Source: a virus
Strand: one strand, 5' to 3'
IMG/VR virus record: IMGVR_UViG_3300031224_000003
Coordinates: 1 to 30,467 of that record
Length of the DNA stretch: 30,467 nt
The notes under the pieces were generated by a model that was given only the letters and a program-made list of their open reading frames with translations, did not search any database and had not been told where the DNA came from. Shown piece after piece: positions 9,001 to 17,600 of this stretch. The stretch's first letter is position 1, and every line of letters starts with the position of its first letter. The position numbers and the translations under genes are program-made.

Positions 9001-9595
9001 ACCAAAAAATAAGAAGGATATTATAGAGCGATATAACAAAGTAGATGTTTTAATTCAAGAATTTAAACAAGGTAATAGAGAAGATAAGTTTTTAATAGCA
9101 CTAAAAACAAGATACAATGCTTTGTCTGAATATGAAAGCTGGGACAGAACCTTAGACAGTTTTAAAACTTTACTATCTAAATTTTCTAAAATTAAACGTA
9201 GTATATTTAAGTCAAGAGGTGTAGATGAAAACACAAACATTGAAGAAATAATAGCCGATCTTAATAAAGAAAAAACAGAGATTGAAGAAAACTACCAAAA
9301 AATTAACAGTTCAGAATTTAAGCAAAAACTTATAGAGCAAATTCAGGACAAAAAAGAAAAGTTTTCTATTAAAAGTGGTAATTTAGACGAACGAGTTAAA
9401 GAGTTTTCTAAGCTCAATTATTTGATGAGTTATAAAATAAATCAGGTGGACGTAGATGAGTGCAAAATTCCTGTTATAGAATTGCCAGTACAAAACGTAA
9501 GCACCAATAAAAGTAAACAGATACAAATTGCTAAAGCTAAGGCCATAGCAATAAAAATAAAATTAAAACTAGCTAAAGCAAAACTTTCAGCATAA
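6008..9595 (+). CDS. Large SF2 (SNF2-like) helicase, anti-restriction/polyvalent type
   Basis: 1195 residues. Helicase motifs appear in order: Walker A DVGVGKT at about 330-336, DEAH at about 483-486 (YICVDEAHNF), motif III LLTATPF at about 537-543, and motif VI QLEGRIWRQ at about 845-853. The ~300-residue N-terminal region and the coiled-coil-rich ~300-residue C-terminal region match no domain I can name. The protein ends with the basic tail also seen on the 177-aa protein upstream. Large SF2 helicases next to an N6 methylase occur in phages and conjugative elements; P1 DarB, a methylase-helicase packaged in the virion and injected, is the best-known relative in architecture. I infer a DNA-translocating role in genome protection or processing, possibly virion-packaged. 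Confidence 0.85.
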   Translation: MQVYNGSLKDSTKALIQSNSQYVKNVLLKAKGLNAPQGQTYTIDETVAKYNPGLTKDEIKAWVWYRKKQGIPMTSWKSYFVKEKQSLLNSWLEKEIIFFDPTVNDLVPFAIYTFGNVYEKISKLKKQDTTIIKNYGQTVYDKHIEVLENAKPEPLSIQNPIVGERPVILAISTMAKNYKITDLRDDLVGVRPEGDALQSIFKDWLREYPKEQIKKVSAWDIVSVYLQNQNKPRNIDQQEWDAKKKNSRDEGERLFKIFLHEALTLQDQIKIDQIYNEQHNAIALLNHKKIPIGVEISRKFGDNDLDLREAQREGIAFMELVGSGIIAYDVGVGKTMTAIAELCTAIKNGKCKRPLVVVPNSTYENWISEMFGKNGKPGILTGTGIKLNKWYNLGKGYYENIDFTKKIDENTITLVTTQGFEKIGFNEETSKDHFEYLKKVVIQDDYSERKSEKEAEKAEEIIGVGLKDTIADIDDLGIDYICVDEAHNFKKVFTQVKADEEGKQFNISIGGDPAKRAIKLFFLANYIQRKYGRNVMLLTATPFTNSPLEIYSMLSFVAYEYMKNNNIQNLKIFFEQYIHESSEWVVSPSGSIRQDNVVKSFNNRISLQKLINSHINFKTGEEANIKRPCKINIPKFTKPSEESVKQLAENDQVLSYLKLNETQQIKQKNINHEASKGSSKEDPGRILRLMGMSLNNALSPFLLKNSESPVDDTEFVENSPKILYTVECIKTVQQWHNKRGEPLSGQVIYINRGTEYFRYIKSYLMRNLNLKTSLKTISGKKVDEVEILTGKTSKTKKESIKEGFNGGQVKILIGTATIKEGINLQEKSTCLYNLYPDWNPTDIRQLEGRIWRQKNENAYVRIVMPLMENSMDVFIFQKLEEKTARINQLWEKSDRGNVLDEDSLDPEAVKYALITDLEVLFDFEMKKIKENMNRELMIINSKISDIGNYFGIKTSYENYKTSLLASVSELSINNKHLFVDNDKNFYYNNISQVDIDALPKNKKDIIERYNKVDVLIQEFKQGNREDKFLIALKTRYNALSEYESWDRTLDSFKTLLSKFSKIKRSIFKSRGVDENTNIEEIIADLNKEKTEIEENYQKINSSEFKQKLIEQIQDKKEKFSIKSGNLDERVKEFSKLNYLMSYKINQVDVDECKIPVIELPVQNVSTNKSKQIQIAKAKAIAIKIKLKLAKAKLSA

Positions 9596-9606
9596 AACTA
9601 AACACT

Positions 9607-11829
9607 ATGATAACTTTAAGCAATTACAATCAAGAAGTAAGTAACGTAAATTGGTCTAAACTTCCAGCCGAAGTAAAATCGACTAAAAGCGATGTAGAAA
9701 ACATCATGCAATTTTACAACGATGATAAAGATATAAAAGAAGCCGTAGATGATTTTCTAAAGCTTATAAACGAAGCCTACCAAAAAGAAAAAACCATACG
9801 AGAGGTAAAACGTGATGCAAAGTATTTTAAACTTTATGCGCCAAAGCACCAACAGGACGTTGTAACCAGTAATGAATTAATAGACGTTGTAGAACGATTA
9901 GACAAAGAGCTAAAAGAAATACCAAAGCTATACGCCAGCGAGAAAAGCGATCTTCCTCTAAAAGAGCAAATCGTACACGCACATTATTTTTACGGTGGTA
10001 CAGATATATTTATACTGGAAAGCGACGGAAAAGAATTAATGTTCAGCTATGCTATTCTTAACCAAGATTACGAAATGTCCGAAGCTGGCTACCAATCTAT
10101 AAAAGAATTGGTAAATAACGGAAAAATAGAACTAGACTTCTATTGGACCAAAACCACATTAGCCAAAGCTTTATATGCAGTTGATAAAAAAGCGTTTCCA
10201 TTAGAAGAAATTGAAAAGCCAAAAGCTAAAAAAACTGAAAAAAAAGAAGCTAAACCAAAAGCTTCAAATAAAAAAGCTTCAAATAAAAAAGCTACATCTA
10301 AACCAAAGGTAAAAACCACCACCAAAAAAGTAAAAGCAAAAGTAAACGCAGAAACCGTAAGCAATTACGATGCAGAATATAAGTTAATCCGCAGGTTTAA
10401 TAATTTTATAAAATCTAAAATCCCGATTACCTTTAGAAAAATACAGTTGCTTTATATGGCGTTTCAAAAAGCGATAGTAAGCCGTCAGGTTAGAAAAACA
10501 TCTAGCGAAGCAGATTTATTAGCAGAAGTCAACAAAAAAGTAGTTAAGCTATTTAAAGCCGTAGAGGAAGGCGAACGAGATGCAGACGTAAGCTTAGGCG
10601 ATGATGCTCTACAAACTAAAATTACCAAGTTTGTTGGCTCTCAAAAAGTGAATTATGCAGTTACTCTGTTACGATCTTATATTGGCATGAACAATACTAC
10701 ACCAGATAAGCCAAAAGTACAGCGTTTAATTACCCGAATGGAAAACGCTATTAAAAAAGGACGTGTAGATAAAGAAAATAGACTTTACAAGCAAGTTCAG
10801 GAAGCCGTAAAAGATTTAAAAGCTTATGTAAAAGACAATGACGAGATAGACGTAAAAGCCTATGGTTTATCTGGAGCTAAAAAAAAACGTAAAACGCTAA
10901 ATATCTTAGACAAGATGAAAAACAAAAGCGGTTTAAAAGGCTCATGCAGTTGTTCTGAAAAAAAAAAAGATAGTCAGGACCTAACAGAACCTAAACCTGA
11001 AGATTTTGAAATAATAGACGATTATGATTTTGATGATGATAGTTATGATGATTCGATTGAAGATGAAACGCCAAAAAAAGAAGTCATAAAGCATACAGCG
11101 AAGTCTGTTAGTAGAAAAACAAAACGCCATGGCAAAGTTACCAACGCTCAACAGTTAGGGAATAATCAAGGCGAGTTTTGGGATATTGGCGGAGAAACAG
11201 GCAAATTCTTACAGCGAGTAGAGAAAAAGCCGTTTCATAGTGTAGCCATAACCTTAGACGGCCACCAGGGCGCAGGCAAAACTACTATGCTTTACCAAAT
11301 GGTAAACGATTTTAGTAAGTCAGGATCAACCCTCTTTGCAAGTCTGGAGCAACACCCACAAAGTGTATTAAGTCAGGATAAGATTAACGCCTACATAAGC
11401 GATCCTAGCCTAGTTGATATGGTAGGCGATTTTGACGATGCAAAAGAATTTTACAATATTGTAAAAGACTATGATTTCATTTTTATTGATAGCTGGCAAA
11501 AGTTGATCAATATGATTGGTAGAATAAGCTTCGATGAAGATTTACGCAAAAAGTTTGACGGCAAAGTGTTTGTAGTCGTGTTTCAGCAAACTACAACTGG
11601 CAGAACGAAAGGGGGAGCAGATATTGTTTTTGACGGAGATATCATCATAAAACTTGTCAAAGCTAAAAGCTTTCAAGACAACTATGCTTACTTTGACAAA
11701 AATAGATACACTCAAATCCCATTAGAAAATATTAAATACAACATTGCTAATGCTAGATGTGATATTGAAGGCGAAAATAGCAACTCGAATCATCCTCAAC
11801 AAAGTGTAGAAACTTTTGTGGTACAGTAA
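9607..11829 (+). CDS. Multidomain polyvalent-type protein with C-terminal RecA/RadA-like ATPase
   Basis: 740 residues with several visible parts. Residues ~105-195 resemble DUF2958 (HAHYFYGGTDIFILE then LFSYA-like and FYWTKTTLAKAL segments), a domain common in mobile-element proteins. Residues ~203-248 are a Lys/Ala-rich linker resembling histone H1, including a doubled KASNK. Residues ~250-440 are helical. A Cys pair (CSC) lies near 445 and an Asp-rich stretch at ~465-490. The C-terminal ATPase has Walker A GHQGAGKTT at 552-560 and Walker B FIFIDSW near 624-630, in a RadA/DnaB-like arrangement. A role in recombination, replication or DNA delivery is likely. It starts 11 bases after the helicase and is followed by a strong terminator. 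Confidence 0.75.
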   Translation: MITLSNYNQEVSNVNWSKLPAEVKSTKSDVENIMQFYNDDKDIKEAVDDFLKLINEAYQKEKTIREVKRDAKYFKLYAPKHQQDVVTSNELIDVVERLDKELKEIPKLYASEKSDLPLKEQIVHAHYFYGGTDIFILESDGKELMFSYAILNQDYEMSEAGYQSIKELVNNGKIELDFYWTKTTLAKALYAVDKKAFPLEEIEKPKAKKTEKKEAKPKASNKKASNKKATSKPKVKTTTKKVKAKVNAETVSNYDAEYKLIRRFNNFIKSKIPITFRKIQLLYMAFQKAIVSRQVRKTSSEADLLAEVNKKVVKLFKAVEEGERDADVSLGDDALQTKITKFVGSQKVNYAVTLLRSYIGMNNTTPDKPKVQRLITRMENAIKKGRVDKENRLYKQVQEAVKDLKAYVKDNDEIDVKAYGLSGAKKKRKTLNILDKMKNKSGLKGSCSCSEKKKDSQDLTEPKPEDFEIIDDYDFDDDSYDDSIEDETPKKEVIKHTAKSVSRKTKRHGKVTNAQQLGNNQGEFWDIGGETGKFLQRVEKKPFHSVAITLDGHQGAGKTTMLYQMVNDFSKSGSTLFASLEQHPQSVLSQDKINAYISDPSLVDMVGDFDDAKEFYNIVKDYDFIFIDSWQKLINMIGRISFDEDLRKKFDGKVFVVVFQQTTTGRTKGGADIVFDGDIIIKLVKAKSFQDNYAYFDKNRYTQIPLENIKYNIANARCDIEGENSNSNHPQQSVETFVVQ

Positions 11830-11886
11830 TTTTTTTTATATTTTTAAAGAGAGCTGCTAAGCAAGAGTTTATTTGTTTTAATTCAT

Positions 11887-11930
11887 AAAGTGTTAAATTT
11901 CAACGATAATTGAAATTTAACACTTTTTTT
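11887..11930 (+). terminator. Strong intrinsic terminator of the methylase-helicase operon
   Basis: AAAGTGTTAAATTTCAA (11887-11903) pairs perfectly over 17 bp with 11910-11926, leaving a six-base loop, and runs into seven T (11924-11930). The stem is AT-rich but long and flawless. It lies 57 bases after the 740-aa gene and marks the end of the long transcription unit before it. Confidence 0.9.
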
Positions 11931-11931
11931 G

Positions 11932-11961
11932 TTTGTTATTTCAATTATAGTTGTATTTTCG
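11932..11961 (+). promoter_or_regulatory. Candidate Bacteroidetes-type promoter for the 12004 operon
   Basis: TTTG (11932-11935) is followed, after 18 bases, by TATTTTCG (11954-11961), one mismatch from the Bacteroidetes -7 element TAnnTTTG. It sits directly after the terminator and about 42 bases before the ATG at 12004, as expected for a promoter starting a new unit. Confidence 0.55.
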
Positions 11962-12003
11962 CCATGTAGATTGGAATTAACCACTACCTAAATACTATAA
12001 ATT

Positions 12004-12459
12004 ATGAAAAATACAATTGTAATGTTCCACATTGGAAAAGGAGGTCGTTTTAATAATGGCGGACATTTAACTTACAAAGGAGTTCATGAGTTATCAGAAG
12101 TAGAATCTTATTTCGGAAAACATCTATTTATTCATGAAGATGATAAAACTTTAAATGAAGTATACGACAGTAGTGGCGATGAAGTTTGTACTATGGATGA
12201 ATATAATTCTGGAATTGGAACTATTAATTTTGACAATGAATATGACACTTATTACACAAAGACAATAAAAGATTGCACTGAAAAAGAGCTGGCTTTAATT
12301 GTTGCTGAAAATCCTTATGATTTAGAAAATCTAATTAAAGAAGCTACTGGGGAAGATTTTAATTTAATCAAAAAATTAAAAGAAAAAGGCTTTTTATCCG
12401 AAGCTGTTTTGAATGGAATGTATGATTTGAAATATTATGAAAAAAATGCTAACGACTAA
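12004..12459 (+). CDS. Hypothetical acidic protein
   Basis: 151 residues, acidic, soluble, with an N-terminal beta-rich segment (NTIVMFHIGKGGRFNNGG) and a helical C-terminal half with repeated Glu/Lys. I do not recognise a family with certainty. It has its own promoter candidate upstream and shares a terminator with the small gene that follows, so it forms a separate two-gene unit between the helicase module and the putative origin. That position is typical of accessory or host-takeover genes. The function is unknown. Confidence 0.7.
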   Translation: MKNTIVMFHIGKGGRFNNGGHLTYKGVHELSEVESYFGKHLFIHEDDKTLNEVYDSSGDEVCTMDEYNSGIGTINFDNEYDTYYTKTIKDCTEKELALIVAENPYDLENLIKEATGEDFNLIKKLKEKGFLSEAVLNGMYDLKYYEKNAND

Positions 12460-12468
12460 AAAAGTAAA

Positions 12469-12663
12469 ATGAAAAACGAAAACACAAACAAAGCAGAAGG
12501 GGTAAAACTGCTAATTAATTACAAAGAAGTGAGCAGGGTTTTAGCAAAAAACGAAACTTCTATCTCAAAAAGTAGATGCCCAAAAAAATACGAAAATGAT
12601 GTAGATAATCTACTTCTAAAAGTGGACGAGTGGCAATCTAAGTTAAATTTAAAACAAGATTAG
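12469..12663 (+). CDS. Small hypothetical protein, second gene of the operon
   Basis: 64 residues, charged, helical, starting nine bases after the 151-aa gene and ending 30 bases before a strong terminator. The middle (VSRVLAKNETSISKSRCP) could be a small helix-turn-helix, but it is too short and degenerate to assert. The operon layout is the main reason to call it a gene. Confidence 0.6.
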   Translation: MKNENTNKAEGVKLLINYKEVSRVLAKNETSISKSRCPKKYENDVDNLLLKVDEWQSKLNLKQD

Positions 12664-12693
12664 TAATTCAATTCAAAATAAACTTTGTTATTT

Positions 12694-12726
12694 AAAAGCA
12701 TGAAAATAAGTTTTTTCATGCTTTTT
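12694..12726 (+). terminator. Intrinsic terminator of the 12004-12663 operon
   Basis: AAAAGCATGAAAA (12694-12706) pairs perfectly with 12713-12725 across a six-base loop. The second arm ends in the T run 12722-12726, giving a 13-bp hairpin with terminal T tract 30 bases after the last stop. The A-rich first arm would also make it work on the other strand. Confidence 0.85.
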
Positions 12727-12735
12727 CTCCTTAAA

Positions 12736-13258
12736 CTTACAAATCTTACAAACTTACCAGCTAATCTCTTACAAATTAAAATATTGATATACAACAACTT
12801 AAAAAAACTTACAAAGATAAAAAAACAGCTTGTAAGAGTGTAAAGAACTAAAATAGAAATTATTACATCAATTCCTTACAAAATATTACAAAAAAAGCTA
12901 AACTTATTTTTAAAATAATTTTAAATTTTTCATTTGATTGTCTGCAAGCTTCGATTTTTAATTTTCAAAATTTGCCTTTTCATTACCCCCGACCCCAAAG
13001 ATTTAGTAGCATTGGGATTTGTAAGATGAAAGAGCAAAATCTAAAAAAGAACTTTTTTTGGCTCAAAAAACGAAAAAACGAGATTTACAAGTTCTTTTTT
13101 TTATATTATTATATATTATATTATTTTATTTACTTATAATATTAGAAAGTAATTGTAAGTTGTAAGAGTATATATTAAAGTATTCTATATTAATTAATTA
13201 CAAGCTTACAAAAAAATTACAAACAACTTACAAAAAATTTCGTTTGTAAGTTTGTAAG
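12736..13258. repeat. CTTACAA/TTGTAAG repeat array in a gene-free region, candidate replication origin
   Basis: The region from 12664 to 13520 has no convincing + strand gene. Within 12736-13258 the octamer CTTACAAA occurs at 12736, 12745, 12768, 12808, 12875, 13205 and 13227. Its reverse form TTTGTAAG or TTGTAAG occurs at 12830, 13018, 13153, 13160, 13243 and 13251, with shorter TTACAAA cores at 12886 and 13217. Some are tandem (13153/13160, 13243/13251) and one pair forms a perfect palindrome (13227-13234 with 13243-13250). The middle holds an almost pure A/T stretch (about 13095-13140). Clustered short repeats in both orientations beside an AT-rich stretch resemble iterons or initiator boxes, and the primase-helicase gene is 1.4 kb downstream. 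I infer a replication origin; a regulator- or partition-binding site is the alternative. Confidence 0.55.
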
Positions 13259-13267
13259 AGGGTAATT

Positions 13268-13422
13268 TTAATCAAAAAACAATCGTGCTTCCCTCCTGGC
13301 ATACCAGTCGTTGGCATCATCACTAAAATAATCGAAATCTTCTGTAAAACTTAAAGAATGTATTGTAATGTATGTTTATTGTAATTAGGGTACAATAAAG
13401 ATATGTTAGAATTATTTTTCAT
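13268..13422 (-). pseudogene. Coding-like remnant on the minus strand, one frameshift
   Basis: On the minus strand, an ATG at 13422 opens a 23-codon frame (MKNNSNISLLYPNYN onward) that stops at 13351. In the adjacent frame, 13375-13268 reads 35 codons with a protein-like composition (EDFDYFSDDANDW then YARREARLFFD) to a TAA. A -1 shift near 13363 would fuse them into about 51 residues. The stretch is also less AT-rich than its surroundings. It may be a decayed gene fragment or a sequencing frameshift in a small real gene. It is the only minus-strand coding signal I consider noteworthy. Confidence 0.3.
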
Positions 13423-13428
13423 TATTTG

Positions 13429-13460
13429 TTGTTTTAATACAGTATTTATTTATATATTTG
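13429..13460 (+). promoter_or_regulatory. Candidate promoter before the small DNA-binding gene
   Basis: TTG (13429-13431) is followed after 21 bases by TATATTTG (13453-13460), a perfect match to the Bacteroidetes -7 element TAnnTTTG. It lies about 60 bases before the ATG at 13521. A nearby hairpin, ATTGTA (13378-13383) with TACAAT (13391-13396), could be an operator. Confidence 0.5.
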
Positions 13461-13520
13461 CTTTCGTAAACGGCGAAACAACATAAATCAAGTTTCGTGC
13501 AAAGCGAAAAGATTAAATTA

Positions 13521-13712
13521 ATGAACAAAGATAATCAAAAAAACAAATACAACAATACAGTTGTAAACAGACTAGCTGAAAAGTACGGTGTAAGCAAAAG
13601 ATTAGTGCAAATGAGTATCAAAGGCGATAATAAAAGCGAAACAGGCATCAGCATAAAGCACGACTACGACAAGGGCTTACAACTTGTTGGAATGGCTCTA
13701 CAAAAATTATAA
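13521..13712 (+). CDS. Small putative helix-turn-helix protein
   Basis: 63 residues from the ATG at 13521. An in-frame GTG at 13497 would add eight residues but lacks support. The central text NRLAEKYGVSKRLVQMSI has the spacing and residues of a helix-turn-helix (Ala-x3-Gly turn, then a Ser/Lys-rich recognition helix). The rest is polar. It has its own promoter candidate and directly follows the repeat array, so it may bind those repeats as an initiator accessory or repressor. This is inference from motif and location. Confidence 0.6.
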   Translation: MNKDNQKNKYNNTVVNRLAEKYGVSKRLVQMSIKGDNKSETGISIKHDYDKGLQLVGMALQKL

Positions 13713-13732
13713 ACATTAAAACCTAAAAACCT

Positions 13733-14260
13733 ATGAAACCAATAATTGTATTCGGCAAAGCAGATGTTACTTCAAAAATTTTAATGAAGTCTTGTTTCAA
13801 ATTAAAAACAAAGCAATCATTATATATATCTAAAGATTTACAAAGTGTTTTACAAACTATTTTTAAACTATCCACAAACGAAAAAAACAAAATCTACTTT
13901 GTTGAAAGTATAAACGAAAGAAATCTCCTAGAATATATAGTCAAAGCTAACGATAACAAGCATTTTGTAATTAGTTCAGAAACAATTGATAATACAATTG
14001 CTGTTGAATTTATAAATGTATCTGACCTAGACAATTACGATGTAATAAGCTTTAACCGATTGCTTGTATATTATGCAAACATTATTACTGCTCAAATTCA
14101 AGTTAATTTTATTCCAGAAAACGCTAAAATAAAAGAAGGCAAAGCTTTAAAAAAAGCGTTCCAGCAGTACATCGACTTACAGTATTCAAAGATTGATGCT
14201 ATACGGCTTCAAAATATGCGAAACATCACAATTACAGATGCAATACAAGTGTCATGTTAA
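13733..14260 (+). CDS. Hypothetical protein
   Basis: 175 residues with a start reminiscent of an alpha/beta fold (MKPIIVFGKADVTSKILMKS), then alternating strands and helices. A glycine loop near the N terminus is too degenerate to be called a P-loop. The family is unknown. It starts 20 bases after the small DNA-binding gene and overlaps the next gene by seven bases, so it belongs to the same unit leading to the primase-helicase. Confidence 0.65.
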   Translation: MKPIIVFGKADVTSKILMKSCFKLKTKQSLYISKDLQSVLQTIFKLSTNEKNKIYFVESINERNLLEYIVKANDNKHFVISSETIDNTIAVEFINVSDLDNYDVISFNRLLVYYANIITAQIQVNFIPENAKIKEGKALKKAFQQYIDLQYSKIDAIRLQNMRNITITDAIQVSC

Positions 14261-14460
14261 GGCTGTTGTTTTTCATATTGATTTACGTTTTAATTTACTC
14301 CATAATGAGCTTTTTTGGAATCCTTGTATTTTGTCTTTTAGGACTATTTAAAATTAGCTGGATGCTTTCATTTTGGATGCTGCTAAGCTTTTGTATAGCA
14401 GTTATCTCTTATATAATTCTTTTAATAGTTGCAGGAAAAAAACGCCAATTTAAAAATTAA
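14254..14460 (+). CDS. Small membrane protein (two spans)
   Basis: 68 residues, almost entirely hydrophobic, with two long membrane segments (about 3-33 and 37-60) and a basic tail (GKKRQFKN). It overlaps the previous gene by seven bases. The role is unknown; possibilities include membrane attachment of replication proteins or superinfection exclusion. Confidence 0.6.
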   Translation: MLRLLFFILIYVLIYSIMSFFGILVFCLLGLFKISWMLSFWMLLSFCIAVISYIILLIVAGKKRQFKN

Positions 14461-14483
14461 TATTAACGCTCAAATTTAAAATC

Positions 14484-14546
14484 ATGAAACGATTTACCTC
14501 AATTTTAATTTTACTTGTTATTGGTTTATTTAATTTGATTATTTGA
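14484..14546 (+). CDS. Possible 20-residue hydrophobic peptide
   Basis: A short ATG-started frame after the two-span membrane gene, encoding MKRFTSILILLVIGLFNLII. It looks like a signal-peptide core or mini-membrane protein. Nothing but spacing and composition supports it; it may be chance in AT-rich DNA. Confidence 0.25.
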   Translation: MKRFTSILILLVIGLFNLII

Positions 14547-14648
14547 TTGTGTTTGATAATCAAAAAAAATCAAATCTTATCAAAACCAATGATAATCAAC
14601 AAAATTATTAACTGGAAAAGAAAAAAAAACACATAACCTCATAACAAA

Positions 14649-17600
14649 ATGCCAAATCACAAATACGACCTTTCTAAAATTTATGAAGTTACCCGAGACG
14701 GATTAGATATTCTGCTGCATTACTACCCAAAAGCAGGAGATGTTGGTAGGTTTATAAATTTTAAAATTAGAGAAGAAGACAACGCTAGTTCTAGAATATT
14801 TAAGCCAACTGATTCAGATTGCTATGTAATTAAAGATTTTGGTGGTAAGTCTTATAACCCTATATCATTAGTTTGTGAAGAAGAAAACTTAGGATTTTAC
14901 GATGCCTTGGTTTTTCTTTACAAGCTTTTCAATATACAAGGATTAACTATTCAGTTTTCTAAAGCAACATATAAAGATAAAATTGCTGATGCAGATGCAA
15001 ACATAAACGATCATACGTTTGATTATAAAAAAGAGCTGACCGATTTTGAATTAAAAAACATTGGTCCTTTTGTTACCCAGCAACATTGCGAAGATTTTAA
15101 GCTGCATACTGTAAATAAATACAGCAGAATTAAGCAGTTTAAGCCTGGTACACGCAAATTTGAACAGTATGGCGAAAAGCTAGTAGAACAAACAACTGTG
15201 TCTAGCGAAGCATATCCTTTGTATGTGTTTAAGCATAAAGATTGGCAAAAAATTTACAAGCCATTAAACGAAGATGCTCGTTTTCGTTTCTCGTATGCAG
15301 GAACGAAACCAAAAAATCACATTTTTGGTTTAGACTTGGTTAAAAATGAAATAGATCGACTTAAAAAAGCGTATGAAAAGGATTGTTCTGAAGCGGTAAA
15401 AGAAAAATTATCATTACCTTCAAAAGAGAAGTATAAAATAGACACAGTAATTATAGCTTCTGGAGATAGGGATGGTTTAAATCTATACTCTCTGGGTTAT
15501 TTTGTTATTTGGTTAAACAGCGAAACAGCAAAACTTCCTTACGATACCTACAAGTTTTTAAAAGAAAACATACACAACCTATATTATTGTGGAGATATAG
15601 ATCAGGTTGGCTTTATTGAAACGAAACAGATTGCTAAACAATACAGCGATATAAAAATTATAAGGCTTCCACAATGGCTTAAAAACCACACTTATAGAGG
15701 AAAAGGCAAAAAAGATGTAAAAGATTTTGTAGATATTTTAAATGATAAACTAAAAAATGAAAACGAAAGCTTTGATTACGTTTGTAGTAGTTTCAAAAAA
15801 TTAGTTGATTCTGCTTTGCCTTATCAATTTTGGTTTTCTAAATATGATAATAAAGGCAACTTTAAGGGGTGGGACATAGACAATATTGCCATGATTCAGT
15901 TTTTGGAGTTTAACGGCTTTTACAAGTATGCAGACGAGTTTAGCACAGAAGATTATGAGTACATTAAGTTTTCAAACGGTACAAATATTATACAATCTGT
16001 AAAGAAGGAAGATATTGAAGGATTCCCGGAGCAGTATTTAAAAGAAATTTATGCGCCAAAATCGCTTATCAATTTTGTTATACGTTCTACTCACGTAAAA
16101 ATTACCAAATTAAAGTCTTTACCAGTTTTGAAGCCAAACATACAAACGCATGGTTGGGATTTTCAACGTTTTTATTTTAGAAACACCATCATTAAAGTTT
16201 CAAAAGATAAAATTATCAAAGAAAAATACGATGAACGAAACGACTTTCATGTATTTGAAAATCAAATTTTAGAAAAGGATATTCACTTCAATCCAAAAAA
16301 ACCACCATTTAAAATTGAATATGACGAAGAAACCCAAAAACATACGTTTACGAAAATAGATGAAAACAACGATTATTTCAATTTTATAATTAATACCTGC
16401 CGTATTCATTGGCGAAAAAGCCATGAGGAACATTTTGAAGATGCTATTACAAAAATTGAAAACGAACCACACCTAACCCAAAAACAAAAAAAACTGCAAA
16501 TTGATAAAGTTGTAAAGGATCAAACAGAATATCGAGTAAAAAACAAATTCAAAATTACAGAAGAAGCGCTGCCATTGATTTATAATGAAGAACAAAAGCA
16601 GGCTTTGTTAAATCGAATCTTCTCAAATGGTTATTTGCTCCATCAACATAAAGTAATGAGCAGAGCTTGGCTAGTTTACGCCATGGATTATCGTATAAGC
16701 GAAAACAACGATAGCAATGGTGGCTCGGGTAAATCTTTAGTTTTTCATAAGATGTACAAACAACTTTTTAAAAATATCAAAACAATTAATGGCCGAGATA
16801 AAGAGCAGATTAAAGATAAGTTTATGCTTTCTGATGTTACCAAATTTACTTCATTAATTTGTGTTGAAGATGCAGATAAATCTTTTCCTTTTGAAATAGT
16901 TTACAACGCAGTAACCGATCAAATTTCTATACGTGTAATGCAAAAAGGGTATGTAGATATACCTTTTGGAGATGCGAGCAAATTTGTAATTACTACCAAT
17001 TTTGCATTGTACGAACAAGGATCAAGCAATAGGCGAGTATTGTTTAATATTTTTTCAGATTATTACCATGACGTTACAGACATAGATGCTGAAAAATACA
17101 CTCCAAAAAATGATTTTTCTACGGATTTTTTTTCAGACACCTGGTCTAACGAGCAGTACAGTAAATTTTATGAATATTGTTTTTATTCGCTTCAATTTTA
17201 CTTAAATACAGAAACAAAGATAGAAGCTCCAAACGAAAATGTACGGAAACGAAACGCAATGCAAAAGATAGGCCAGTATGACGGATTTTTCGATTGGGCT
17301 AGTTTGTATTTTTTTCCAAAAGATGGAAATTTAGATTGTTATATTTCAAAATCAGATATGTATAATCATTTTAAAGAAAAATCGGGTAACAACAAAATGA
17401 AAGCTGGCCCATTTAAAACTAAGCTAAAAGAATATTGCAAATTTGCTGGCTTTAAATTTAACCCTAAAGGTTGTAATTCTTTACAAGCAGATGGAAGAAT
17501 TATTAAAAGCATAGACGGAGATACTTATGAGTTTGTCTACATTAAGCAGTCTACTGTACCGCTAACAAATTATTGGCAAGTTCCTAAGCAATTAGATAGT

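Noticed and set aside
12664-13258. CRISPR array
   Set aside because: The repeats are only 7-8 bases, occur in both orientations and have irregular spacing; there are no cas genes.
13867-13878. Near match to a DnaA box (CTATCCACA)
   Set aside because: It is a single copy inside a coding sequence with one mismatch, away from the repeat array; probably chance.
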